Shown here: in pieces, positions 1 through 7,184 of the stretch
Layout of the letters: each line of letters starts with the position of its first letter
How positions within the stretch are numbered: position 1 is the first letter of the stretch
NCBI GenBank assembly: GCA_017630995.1
Contig: JAGBUD010000051.1
Span: 1-7,782, forward strand
Reading direction: 5' to 3'
Source: Clostridia bacterium
GTDB taxonomy: Bacteria > Bacillota_A > Clostridia > Oscillospirales > CAG-272
Length of the DNA stretch: 7,782 bases
Translations under genes and position numbers: made by a program
The notes under the pieces: generated by a model
Database searches by the model: none
Seen by the model: only the letters and a program-made list of their open reading frames with translations
Told to the model about the DNA's origin: nothing

Positions 1-89
1 AGAGATTTTTAAATCTCGGTGCGACAAGACTCGGCACAAGCAGAGTTGTTAAAATAGTAAAATCCGAAGAAAACATATCCGATTATTAA
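1..89 (+). CDS. deoC: Deoxyribose-phosphate aldolase, C-terminal end only (partial)
   Basis: This is the 3' end of a gene cut by the left edge; the reading frame begins at base 3 and gives 28 residues before TAA at 87-89. The residues include LGATRLGTSRVVKIVK, which matches the C-terminal strand and phosphate-binding end of class I DeoC aldolases (family pattern GA-x-R-[IL]-G-[TA]-S...VKIV). DeoC cleaves 2-deoxyribose-5-phosphate to glyceraldehyde-3-phosphate and acetaldehyde in the cytoplasm. The catalytic lysines lie outside the window. The call is supported by context: deoD starts 13 bases downstream and deoB follows, giving a continuous deoxynucleoside catabolism operon. The fragment is short, so the family rests on one motif plus its neighbours. 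Confidence 0.85.
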   Translation, partial: RFLNLGATRLGTSRVVKIVKSEENISDY

Positions 90-102
90 AGGAGAAAAGC
101 TT

Positions 103-825
103 ATGGAAAACAAATTTCACACACCTCACATAAACGCTTCACCGAGCGATTTCGCACAAACGGTTTTAATGCCCGGCGACCCCTTGCGCTCGAAATTCAT
201 TGCAGAAAACTTCCTTACCGACGCAAAGCTTATAAACAACGTGCGCTCAATTCAAGGCTATACGGGTCTTTACAAGGGTGAGCGAGTTTCGGTTATGGCG
301 AGCGGAATGGGTATGCCCTCTATGGCAATCTATTCATACGAGCTTTTCAGCATTTTCGGAGTTAAAAATATCATTCGCATCGGCTCTGCGGGCGGAATGG
401 CAGAAGAGGTCAAAATCAGAGATATCATATTCGGAATGGGCGCTTCAACTACGTCAGCCTTTGCAACGCAGTACGGACTTGACGGCACGTTTGCTCCCAT
501 AGCGTCATACGATATAATGAAAATAGCAATAGAGGAAGCGGACAAAATCGGCGCGAAATATCACGTTGGCAACCTGCTCTCCTCCGACGTTTTCTATAAC
601 GCAAATCCCGATATGAGCGCAAAATGGGCAAAGCTCGGCTGCCTTGGCGTTGAAATGGAGGCAGCGGCACTTTATATGAATGCGGCATACCTTGGAGGAC
701 GCGCACTTGCAATATGCACGGTTTCCGACCACCTTGTTACAGGCGAGGCGCTCGACGCTGCGGCAAGACAAACTTCGTTCACCGAAATGATGGAGATTGC
801 GCTTAACACCGCAATCAGATTGTAA
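103..825 (+). CDS. deoD: Purine nucleoside phosphorylase, DeoD type
   Basis: This 240-residue protein matches the usual length of hexameric DeoD-type phosphorylases (E. coli 239). It cleaves purine ribo- and deoxyribonucleosides with phosphate to the free base and (deoxy)ribose-1-phosphate. It aligns with E. coli DeoD with a constant offset of +5. H9 (HTPHINA) and R48 are the residues contributed by the neighbouring subunit. G25 and R29 (MPGDPLR), R92 and S95 (IIRIGSAGG) bind phosphate. E184-M185-E186 (VEMEAA) hold the sugar. D209 (TVSDH) is the catalytic acid and R222 its partner. All key residues are present. AAAGGAG at 88-94 lies 8 bases before the ATG. The gene is 13 bases after deoC and 14 before deoB, so all three are probably on one mRNA. 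No promoter is visible here, so transcription must start upstream of the window. Confidence 0.97.
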   Translation: MENKFHTPHINASPSDFAQTVLMPGDPLRSKFIAENFLTDAKLINNVRSIQGYTGLYKGERVSVMASGMGMPSMAIYSYELFSIFGVKNIIRIGSAGGMAEEVKIRDIIFGMGASTTSAFATQYGLDGTFAPIASYDIMKIAIEEADKIGAKYHVGNLLSSDVFYNANPDMSAKWAKLGCLGVEMEAAALYMNAAYLGGRALAICTVSDHLVTGEALDAAARQTSFTEMMEIALNTAIRL

Positions 826-839
826 ACAAAGGTTTATAT

Positions 840-2006
840 ATGAAAAGAATTTTCCTTATAGTTCTCGATTCCCTGGGAATCGGAGAAGCGCCCGACGCCG
901 CAAAATTCGGTGACACGGGTGCCAACACACTCAAAAGAATATATACCTCACCGAGCTTTCGTATTCCCAATCTTATAAAGATGGGACTTGGAAATATCGA
1001 CGGGGTTGACTACCTTAAAAAAAGCGATGCTCCGACGGCGGCATACGGAAGACTTTGCGAGGTCAGCGAGGGAAAAGATACCACAACGGGTCACTTTGAG
1101 ATATGCGGTCTTGCCTCGGATTCCCCGATGCCGACTTATCCGAACGGATTTCCCGACGAGATAATGGAGGAGTTTTCACGCCTTACGGGACGCGGATATC
1201 TTTGCAACAAGCCTTATTCGGGCACTGACGCGATAAGGGACTTCGGAGATGAGCATATAAAAAGCGGAAAGCTTATAGTTTACACCTCTGCCGACAGTGT
1301 GTTTCAGATAGCGGCACACGAGCAGACAGTCCCACTTGATACGCTTTATTCCTATTGCCACACCGCAAGAAAAATACTTACGGGAAAGCACGGCGTTGGC
1401 AGAGTTATCGCAAGACCGTTCATTACCGAAAATGGCGCCTTTAAGAGAACCGCCAACAGACGCGATTTTTCACTTCTGCCGCCGAGAAAAACTCTGCTTG
1501 ACGCGGCATGCGAGCTTGGGCTTGACGTTATCGGCGTTGGCAAAATCAGCGATATTTTTGCCGCGAAAGGCATAACCGAGAGCTACCCCACTCATTCAAA
1601 CGAGGAGGGAATGAAAACTGCAGAGAAGATTTCGGAGAGAGATTTTTCGGGTATATGCTTTGTTAACCTTGTGGATTTCGACAGTAGCTACGGACACAGA
1701 CAGGACGTTGACGGATATGCCGCGGCTCTTTCGAGCTTTGACGCTTGGCTCGGCGAATTTACAAAGAAAATCAAGGACGGCGACGCATTGATAATCACCG
1801 CAGACCACGGCTGCGACCCCGGCGACGACGATACCGACCACACCCGCGAATACGTGCCGCTTTTGGTTTACTCAAACGGCGCAAATAAAATAAACCTCGG
1901 CACCCGTGTTGGATTCGGTACGGTTTCCGAGCTTTTGGCAAAGGCTCTGGGCATAGATTTCACACCCGAGGCATTTGAGCCAATACACCACCTTATCTAC
2001 AGTTAA
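840..2006 (+). CDS. deoB: Phosphopentomutase
   Basis: This 388-residue cytoplasmic enzyme of the alkaline phosphatase superfamily interconverts (deoxy)ribose-1-phosphate and the 5-phosphate, linking DeoD to DeoC. Its length is typical (B. cereus enzyme about 394). The N-terminal metal site is D10 in IVLDSLGIGEAPDA. The phospho-threonine loop is GKDTTTGH (79-85 region). SADSVFQIAAHE (about 150-161) is a family hallmark. The remaining Mn ligands are D281 and H286 (VDFDSSYGHR), D322-H323 (TADHG) and H334 (DTDHTRE), which match the B. cereus ligands with a constant offset of -5. A cap domain lies at roughly 95-215. AAAGG at 828-832 precedes the ATG by 7 bases. The gene is 14 bases after deoD and 21 before the GH42 gene. 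Nothing is missing or truncated. Confidence 0.97.
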   Translation: MKRIFLIVLDSLGIGEAPDAAKFGDTGANTLKRIYTSPSFRIPNLIKMGLGNIDGVDYLKKSDAPTAAYGRLCEVSEGKDTTTGHFEICGLASDSPMPTYPNGFPDEIMEEFSRLTGRGYLCNKPYSGTDAIRDFGDEHIKSGKLIVYTSADSVFQIAAHEQTVPLDTLYSYCHTARKILTGKHGVGRVIARPFITENGAFKRTANRRDFSLLPPRKTLLDAACELGLDVIGVGKISDIFAAKGITESYPTHSNEEGMKTAEKISERDFSGICFVNLVDFDSSYGHRQDVDGYAAALSSFDAWLGEFTKKIKDGDALIITADHGCDPGDDDTDHTREYVPLLVYSNGANKINLGTRVGFGTVSELLAKALGIDFTPEAFEPIHHLIYS

Positions 2007-2027
2007 TTTTAGGAGATTAGAATTTCA

Positions 2028-4061
2028 ATGAAAAAGTTTCTTTTTGAAGATTTCAAGCATTTTCTTCACGGCGGAGATTACAATCCCGAGCAATGGATAG
2101 ACACAAAAGAGATTTGGGACGAGGATATGCGACTTATGCAGCTTGCCAACTGCAACGAAATGAGCGTTGGCATTTTCTCTTGGTCCACAATAGAGCCGAA
2201 GGAAAATCAGTACGATTTTTCTTTTCTCGATGAGATACTCGACAAAATACACGAGGCGGGCGGCAAGGTTATGCTTGCAACGCCAAGTGGAGCAAGACCG
2301 CATTGGATGGCGGACAAATATCCTGAGGTTTTGCGCGTTCGCAGCGACGGACACCGCAACGAATTCGGAAGAAGACACAACCATTGCTACTCATCTCCCT
2401 ACTATCTTTCAAAGACGTTTGAAATAGACTCGCTTCTCGCAAAGAGATACGCAAATCACCCCGCCGTTATCGGCTGGCACATTTCAAACGAATTTGGCGG
2501 AGCTTGCTTCTGCCCTCTTTGCAAGGCGGAGTTTCGCGAGTTCCTCAAGAAGAAATACAACGCGGACATCAAAAAACTCAATTTTGAATGGTGGACAACC
2601 TTTTGGAGCCACACTTATTCGGATTTTTCCGAGATAGAGCCGCCCTCCCCCATCGGAGATTCATTCTCCGCGCTTGAGCTTGATTGGCACAGATTCGTTA
2701 CCGAGCAGACGACAAGATTCCTCGAAAACGAGGTGAAGGCAATACGTCAGTATTCGGATAAGCCCGCAACCACCAACTTTATGGAAAGATACCCGCAGCT
2801 CAATTACGACGTTATGACTCGCGGAGTTGATTTTATCTCGTGGGATTCCTACCCTCTTTGGCACAGCGAAAGCTCGCCTAGAGCGCACGTTGACGTTGCT
2901 ATAGAAACGGCAATTCTCCACGATTATTTCCGCTCACTCAAGCAGCGTCCCTTGATGCTTATGGAATCTACCCCCTCAAATACCAACTGGCAGAAGATAT
3001 CAAAGCTCAAGCGCCCCGGTATGCACAAGCTCGCTTCAATACAAGCGGTTGCGCACGGCTGCGACGCGGTGCAGTATTTCCAATGGCGCAAATCGAGAGG
3101 CTCGAATGAAAAATTCCACGGTGCCGTTGTTGACCATCTCGGAACGGAGAACACGAGAGTTTTTCGTGAGGTGCGCGAGGTTGGCGCAACCCTCAAAAAG
3201 CTCGAGGACGTTCTCGGCACCATGCCAAACGTTAAGGCTGCGGTTATCATTGATACGGAAAACGAGATAGCTTTCAAGCATTGCCAAGGCTTCCAAAACG
3301 AAGACAAAAAATATTTCGACACCTGCCAAGCATTTTACGCAGAGCTTTGGAAGAGAGGAATCGACGCGGACATCATCGGCAAGGCGCGCGACCTTTCGAA
3401 ATACGACCTCGTTATCGCTCCTATGCTCTACATGACACCAAAATCGGTTATAGATTCACTCTCCTCATTCGTTGAGAACGGCGGAACGCTGATTTCAACC
3501 TACGCACTCGCAATGGTTAACGAAAACGACCTCTGCTATCTTGGCGGATTCCCAGGTGATAACCTCAAATCAGTTTTTGGAATTTGGAGCGAGGAGGTTG
3601 ACACGCTTTATCCCAACGAGCGCAACTTTATAACCTATGACGGCAAGGAATACGAAACCTGCGACTATGCGGAAAGAATACACCCCACAACCGCTACGGT
3701 TTTGGCAAAATACTCCTCCGATTTCTATGCGGGAGAGCCTGCGCTTACGGTTAACGAATACGGAAAGGGCAAGGCTTATTACTTCGCCGCACGTGACACG
3801 GGTGCCCTTAAAGACGTAATTTTGGAGAAAATCATATCCGACATAGGAGTGGAAAGAAACATAATTGACGCCGCGGAAGGAGTCACCGCTCACAGCCGCG
3901 AGGACGACGAATTCAAGTACGTTTTTGCGGAAAACTACACCGACAAGGAGCAAACCGCGCGTCTTTCTTGCAAGGGAGTTGACATTGAGAGCGGGGAGCC
4001 CACCGACGAGGTCATAAGGATTTCACCCTTTGGCATAAGAATCATAAAAATCAAAAAGTAA
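2028..4061 (+). CDS. Beta-galactosidase, glycoside hydrolase family 42
   Basis: This 677-residue protein has the GH42 layout: TIM barrel (about 1-390), trimerisation domain (about 400-600) and a short C-terminal beta domain (about 615-677). The barrel opens with HGGDYNPEQW (14-23). The acid/base is E155 in WHISNEFGG and the nucleophile is E313 in LMLMESTPSNTNWQ. C120, C160, C162 and C165 (CFCPLC) form the four-cysteine zinc site found in many GH42 enzymes. There is no signal peptide, so it should act in the cytoplasm on imported short beta-galactosides; some GH42 members prefer galacto-oligosaccharides or alpha-L-arabinopyranosides over lactose, and sequence alone does not settle this. AGGAG at 2011-2015 is 12 bases from the ATG, rather far. 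It follows deoB by 21 bases and precedes a strong terminator, so it is probably the last gene of the deo transcript. No transporter or regulator accompanies it here. Confidence 0.95.
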   Translation: MKKFLFEDFKHFLHGGDYNPEQWIDTKEIWDEDMRLMQLANCNEMSVGIFSWSTIEPKENQYDFSFLDEILDKIHEAGGKVMLATPSGARPHWMADKYPEVLRVRSDGHRNEFGRRHNHCYSSPYYLSKTFEIDSLLAKRYANHPAVIGWHISNEFGGACFCPLCKAEFREFLKKKYNADIKKLNFEWWTTFWSHTYSDFSEIEPPSPIGDSFSALELDWHRFVTEQTTRFLENEVKAIRQYSDKPATTNFMERYPQLNYDVMTRGVDFISWDSYPLWHSESSPRAHVDVAIETAILHDYFRSLKQRPLMLMESTPSNTNWQKISKLKRPGMHKLASIQAVAHGCDAVQYFQWRKSRGSNEKFHGAVVDHLGTENTRVFREVREVGATLKKLEDVLGTMPNVKAAVIIDTENEIAFKHCQGFQNEDKKYFDTCQAFYAELWKRGIDADIIGKARDLSKYDLVIAPMLYMTPKSVIDSLSSFVENGGTLISTYALAMVNENDLCYLGGFPGDNLKSVFGIWSEEVDTLYPNERNFITYDGKEYETCDYAERIHPTTATVLAKYSSDFYAGEPALTVNEYGKGKAYYFAARDTGALKDVILEKIISDIGVERNIIDAAEGVTAHSREDDEFKYVFAENYTDKEQTARLSCKGVDIESGEPTDEVIRISPFGIRIIKIKK

Positions 4062-4072
4062 AATAACCCGAC

Positions 4073-4115
4073 AAAAACGGCAGAAGCAACAAAGACTCTG
4101 CCGTTTTTCGTTTTT
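4073..4115 (+). terminator. Rho-independent terminator after the GH42 gene
   Basis: A perfect 12-base-pair stem joins 4073-4084 (AAAAACGGCAGA) to 4097-4108 (TCTGCCGTTTTT) around a 12-base loop. Its 3' arm ends in five T, and after CG another five T follow at 4111-4115. It starts 12 bases after the GH42 stop codon and separates the deo unit from the ATP synthase promoter. The flanking A run also makes it partly symmetrical, but there is no minus-strand gene for it to serve. Confidence 0.93.
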
Positions 4116-4162
4116 ACTGCAAGAGCGAACTTTACTCTAAATAATTACTTTTAAAAATGGTA

Positions 4163-4191
4163 TTGATTTTGTCGCAAATATATGATATTAT
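4163..4191 (+). promoter_or_regulatory. Vegetative (sigma-A type) promoter of the atp operon, extended -10
   Basis: TTGATT at 4163-4168 (-35) is followed by a 17-base spacer and TATTAT at 4186-4191 (-10). TG at 4183-4184 makes it an extended -10 (TGA-TATTAT). AT-rich sequence at about 4138-4160 could act as an UP element. Transcription would begin near 4198, giving a leader of about 38 bases before the first gene. It lies between a terminator and the first atp gene. No operator-like repeat is visible. A weaker alternative -10 (TATATT, 4194-4199) overlaps downstream. Confidence 0.8.
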
Positions 4192-4216
4192 TTATATTGT
4201 GTAATTTTAAAGTGAT

Positions 4217-4222
4217 AGGAGG
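4217..4222 (+). promoter_or_regulatory. Shine-Dalgarno sequence AGGAGG with long spacing
   Basis: A full AGGAGG lies 13 bases before the ATG at 4236, longer than the usual 5-9. The in-frame triplet at 4230-4232 is the stop TAG, so no closer in-frame start exists upstream of this ATG. The start is therefore fixed in spite of the spacing, which may lower its initiation rate relative to the structural atp genes. Confidence 0.75.
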
Positions 4223-4235
4223 CGATTGATAGCTT

Positions 4236-4499
4236 ATGTACAAGAAATTTATGAGCCCGATATACGTTATCAACATAGTTTCTCAAGCAATCTTCACTCT
4301 TATTATCCCGCCCGGAGCATTCTTCTTTTTGAATTATCTCTGCGTTGCTAATTTTGACGTTCCAAAATGGAGCTACGCAATATCATTGAGCCTTGGCTTC
4401 ATTATCGGACTTTATTCAATGATAAGATTCGTGATAGCGGCTTCGGAGGGGCTTGAAAGACTCGAAAAACAACAAGACAAGGAGGATGGCGAAACATGA
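4236..4499 (+). CDS. atpZ: AtpZ-like small membrane protein (ATP synthase accessory)
   Basis: This 87-residue protein has two hydrophobic helices (about 10-35 and 46-68) joined by a short polar loop, then a charged cytoplasmic tail (70-87). The second helix, with G54 and G58 (LGFIIGLY), and the PPG motif at 25-27 fit the AtpZ/'ATPase gene 1' family, which heads many atp operons. Its position as first gene after the promoter, overlapping an AtpI-like gene by four bases (ATGA at 4496-4499), supports this strongly. In other bacteria AtpZ and AtpI are reported to aid c-ring assembly or to carry Ca2+/Mg2+; the role here is inferred. Sequence similarity is weak, so the family call rests mostly on topology and location. 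Confidence 0.68.
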   Translation: MYKKFMSPIYVINIVSQAIFTLIIPPGAFFFLNYLCVANFDVPKWSYAISLSLGFIIGLYSMIRFVIAASEGLERLEKQQDKEDGET

Positions 4500-4951
4500 A
4501 AAAATCCAAGCTACCCGTATTTGAAATAACGTCACTCATAATAGGTGAGATAATCGTTTCGCTTATCGTTTGTGCGGTATATCTCGTAATAAACAAGTTC
4601 TCCTACACCGTAGTGACGGGAGCGGCGCTTGGAAGCGCAATTACCGTTCTTAACTTTCTCGCACTTTCCTTAATCGTTAACAAAACGATTGACAAGATAG
4701 TTGCAGAAAGAGGAGATTGCGAGCTTACTGACGAGGACGCGGAGCAATTTGCGGCACAGAACAAAATGAGAGTGCAAAACGCGATGCGTATATCCTTCAT
4801 TGTGAGAAATATAATAATGGTTGCGGCACTTGTGGCGGCGTTTCTTCTCCCATCATGCTTTGACGTTATAGCAACCCTTATTCCGCTCGTTTCATACAGA
4901 ATTATACTTATGGTGGCGGGAATGATTAAAAGAAAAACGGAGGTCAAGTAA
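4496..4951 (+). CDS. atpI: ATP synthase subunit I-like protein
   Basis: This 151-residue integral membrane protein has four predicted helices (about 11-33, 38-62, 98-118 and 122-143). A charged, acidic cytoplasmic loop lies at about 64-96. The second helix carries G42, G46 and N53 (TGAALGSAITVLNF), matching the glycine-rich GxxxG...N signature of ATP synthase subunit I (AtpI). AtpI assists assembly of the c-ring and is not a stoichiometric part of the enzyme. Its ATG overlaps the upstream stop (ATGA), and its own stop overlaps the atpB start (TAATG), so translation of the three genes is probably coupled. The four-helix length is in the normal range for the family. The main uncertainty is the exact subfamily. 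Confidence 0.8.
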   Translation: MKKSKLPVFEITSLIIGEIIVSLIVCAVYLVINKFSYTVVTGAALGSAITVLNFLALSLIVNKTIDKIVAERGDCELTDEDAEQFAAQNKMRVQNAMRISFIVRNIIMVAALVAAFLLPSCFDVIATLIPLVSYRIILMVAGMIKRKTEVK

Positions 4952-5733
4952 TGGATTTTTCTGAAGCTGCAAGAGGCGCGAAAATATACTGCACAGTTAA
5001 ATTCGGCGCCCTGCAAATTGATATTACGCAAACCACCGTTTCCCTCTTCGCCGTTACGGTATTTCTAATGCTTGCGGCATTCATCGTCACAAGAAAGATA
5101 TCAAAGCGACCGGGCAAAATGCAGGTCATCGTGGAAAAACTCGTTACAATGCTTTACGACCTCGTTGAAGGAACGATGGGCAAGCACAACAGCGGATTTG
5201 CCCCCTATATAGGAACTCTTTTCCTCTCCTCGTTCTTCTGCTCCACGATAGGAATGACCTACGTTTTCCGCTCGGCTACGGCAGACCTTATGGTAACGCT
5301 TGCTTGGGCGCTCGTTACGTCGGTTCTCGTTTGGTTCTTCAATATTAAGAATTACGGATTCTTTGCGTGGCTCAAGGGCTTTACCGAGCCGATAATAATT
5401 ATGACCCCGATGAACGTTATCTCCGAGATAGCGCAGCCCGTTTCGATGGCATTCCGTCATTTCGGTAATATGGTCGGCGGCAGCGTTTTAACAACGATTA
5501 TTTATACAGCCCTTGCGGGTGCGACCTCGTTTGCATTCGGTTGGATATCTCAAACGCTTGCTTCAATCCCGTTCTTGCAGGTTGGTATTCCCGCATTCCT
5601 TTCGATATATTTCGACCTCTTTTCAGGATTCGTGCAGGCTCTCGTTTTCTCGCTTTTGACAATGGTTTACGTCGGCGCGGCTTGCCCTCCACCCGAGGAG
5701 AGAAAGCAACGCAGAAAAAAGAAAGCTGCTTAA
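4951..5733 (+). CDS. atpB: F1Fo ATP synthase subunit a
   Basis: This 260-residue membrane stator subunit forms the ion half-channels beside the c-ring. Hydrophobic helices lie at about 28-48, 86-106, 112-131, 145-165, 168-190 and 212-243. The essential arginine is R169 in EIAQPVSMAFRHFGNM, followed by the invariant GN (172-173). Q229 in FVQALVFSLLTMVYV corresponds to E. coli Q252. The position of E. coli E219 (R+9) is S178, while the position of E. coli H245 (Q-7) is the acid D222. The C-terminus is a basic tail (RKQRRKKKAA). The ATG overlaps the atpI stop by one base, and GGAGG at 4939-4943 lies 7 bases upstream. The last codons contain an A-AAA-AAG heptamer, described separately. Length and helix count are ordinary. 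Confidence 0.96.
   Translation: MDFSEAARGAKIYCTVKFGALQIDITQTTVSLFAVTVFLMLAAFIVTRKISKRPGKMQVIVEKLVTMLYDLVEGTMGKHNSGFAPYIGTLFLSSFFCSTIGMTYVFRSATADLMVTLAWALVTSVLVWFFNIKNYGFFAWLKGFTEPIIIMTPMNVISEIAQPVSMAFRHFGNMVGGSVLTTIIYTALAGATSFAFGWISQTLASIPFLQVGIPAFLSIYFDLFSGFVQALVFSLLTMVYVGAACPPPEERKQRRKKKAA
5715..5721 (+). other. Possible -1 frameshift heptamer A-AAA-AAG at the 3' end of atpB
   Basis: The heptamer is in the correct phase for -1 slippage (AGA AAA AAG). It has GAGGAG 14 bases upstream (5695-5700) and a stem-loop 20 bases downstream (5742-5758). The same three parts occur at E. coli dnaX with tighter spacing. A shift would replace the last two alanines with 19 codons ending at TAA 5778-5780. 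Lysine-rich tails produce such heptamers by chance, so this is only a candidate. Confidence 0.2.
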
Positions 5734-5741
5734 TTTTCACT

Positions 5742-5758
5742 CGGCAAGCGTTTTGCCG
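5742..5758 (+). other. Small stem-loop in the atpB-atpE gap
   Basis: CGGCAA (5742-5747) pairs with TTGCCG (5753-5758) around a five-base loop. It sits 8 bases after the atpB stop. No T run follows, so it is not a terminator. A hairpin here could act as an RNA stability or processing element that raises the level of atpE-proximal mRNA. The rest of the 79-base gap is AT-rich leader. Confidence 0.45.
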
Positions 5759-5764
5759 CACTAA

Positions 5765-6058
<294 letters not shown>

Positions 6059-6111
6059 TTTTTACGAAAAAGGACACTACCGCAAATCAAAAATAATACT
6101 AGGAGCAATTC

Positions 6112-6633
6112 ATGATAGAAATAAATTTTCCTGTAGATGAATTTCAAGCGTTCATAGGAATAAATCCCTTCACTATGATATTCGCGTGGATAAATCTGCT
6201 TATTCTCTATCTCTTTCTCCGCAAGATACTCTTCAAGCCTATCAAAAAAATGATAGACTCACGGCAGAAAGAAATCGACGATATGTATGCCGATGCCGAA
6301 AATTCGCAGAGCGAAGCTAATGCTTTGCGCACCGAATACGAGGAAAAGCTCGCCGCCGCAAACGAGGAGAGCGAGGAAATCCTTAAAAAAGCGGTTCGCC
6401 GCGCCCAGCTGCGCGAGGAGGAAATACTACGCGAAGCAAACGTAAAGGCAGAGAGAGTTCTTGAAAGAGCGGAAGAACAAATAGAGCTTGAGAAAAAGCA
6501 AGCGATAAACGACGTTAAAAATCAGGTTTCCGATATGGCGATAGACATCGCCGCCGCGGTTATTGAGCGCGACGTTCAAAAATCCGAGCACGAAGCTATG
6601 ATTGACGAGTTTATCAACAATATGGGTAACTGA
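6112..6633 (+). CDS. atpF: F1Fo ATP synthase subunit b
   Basis: This 173-residue peripheral stalk subunit anchors delta and F1 to the membrane. It has a short N-terminal segment, one membrane helix (about 18-38), then the family junction FLRKILFKPIKKMIDSRQ (35-52). A long, highly charged alpha-helical coiled coil runs from about 45 to 150, rich in E, A, K and R. The C-terminal part (about 140-173) is the delta-binding region. AGGAG at 6101-6105 lies 6 bases before the ATG. Only one b gene is seen in the window, so the stalk is presumably a homodimer. The 53-base gap after atpE holds no hairpin or terminator that I can see. Confidence 0.95.
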   Translation: MIEINFPVDEFQAFIGINPFTMIFAWINLLILYLFLRKILFKPIKKMIDSRQKEIDDMYADAENSQSEANALRTEYEEKLAAANEESEEILKKAVRRAQLREEEILREANVKAERVLERAEEQIELEKKQAINDVKNQVSDMAIDIAAAVIERDVQKSEHEAMIDEFINNMGN

Positions 6634-6634
6634 T

Positions 6635-7168
6635 ATGGGAAACGTTAATGAATACGGAAATGCGCTCTTTCTTCTTGCAAAGGAGGAAAACGAGATAGAC
6701 CGAGTCGGAGACGATCTCAAAATCGTTAAGGCTGCGCTCGCAGAAAACGCGGAGTACGCAAAGCTTCTCGATACACCCGCAATTCAAAAGACAGAAAAGC
6801 TCACCTTGATAGACGAGGCATTCGGAAAGCTGCACTACTGCGTTGTGAATCTTTTGAAGATTCTTTGTGAAAGGCATGCCGTCTATTCCTTTGACGAGGT
6901 TATTTCTACCTACTCAAAGCTTTACGACGAGCATAACGGAATCGAACGAGTTACTGCCGTAACGGCTGTTCCGATGACGGAGGCGCAAATATCCAAGATA
7001 ACAGAAAAGCTTGCGAATATGACAGGCAAAAAAATCGTTTTAAAGAATATTATCGAACCCGAAATTCTCGGCGGAGTTAAGCTTCGCTATTCGGGAATAC
7101 AGCTTGACGGCTCGGTTAAATCAAGACTTGATACCTTTGCCGAAAGCCTCAAAAACATAAACCTATAA
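6635..7168 (+). CDS. atpH: F1Fo ATP synthase subunit delta
   Basis: This 177-residue protein caps F1 and links it to subunit b. It has an N-terminal helical domain (about 1-105, beginning MGNVNEYGNALFLLAKEE) and the C-terminal delta/OSCP signature at 146-165 (GGVKLRYSGIQLDGSVKSRL). I chose the ATG at 6635, one base after the atpF stop (TGA 6631-6633). A longer reading from TTG at 6602 would add 11 residues overlapping atpF, but it would lack an aligned N-terminus, whereas delta subunits normally begin just before the conserved Y-x-x-AL. The ribosome site is weak (GGG within 6624-6626), so re-initiation after atpF is likely, which would tie delta output to b. Length is normal for the family. 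Confidence 0.93.
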   Translation: MGNVNEYGNALFLLAKEENEIDRVGDDLKIVKAALAENAEYAKLLDTPAIQKTEKLTLIDEAFGKLHYCVVNLLKILCERHAVYSFDEVISTYSKLYDEHNGIERVTAVTAVPMTEAQISKITEKLANMTGKKIVLKNIIEPEILGGVKLRYSGIQLDGSVKSRLDTFAESLKNINL

Positions 7169-7184
7169 ATAAGTTGGTGATAAA

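Noticed and set aside
826..839. Separate promoters for deoB or the GH42 gene in the short gaps (also 2007-2027)
   Set aside because: The gaps hold only ribosome binding sites, and I found no convincing -35/-10 pair directly upstream.
2025..2384. 119-codon open frame on the minus strand inside the GH42 gene
   Set aside because: It lies wholly opposite the conserved catalytic barrel of GH42, resembles no family I recognise and has no clear ribosome site; it is a shadow of the coding strand.
3570..3953. 127-codon open frame on the minus strand inside the GH42 gene
   Set aside because: Antisense to well-conserved GH42 sequence, with no recognisable domain; best explained by codon bias of the real gene.
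5742..5758. Terminator between atpB and atpE
   Set aside because: The short hairpin has no following T run and the operon clearly continues.
6602..6634. Upstream TTG start that would lengthen the delta subunit by 11 residues
   Set aside because: The extension overlaps atpF and precedes the conserved delta N-terminus; ATG at 6635 directly after the atpF stop fits the family.
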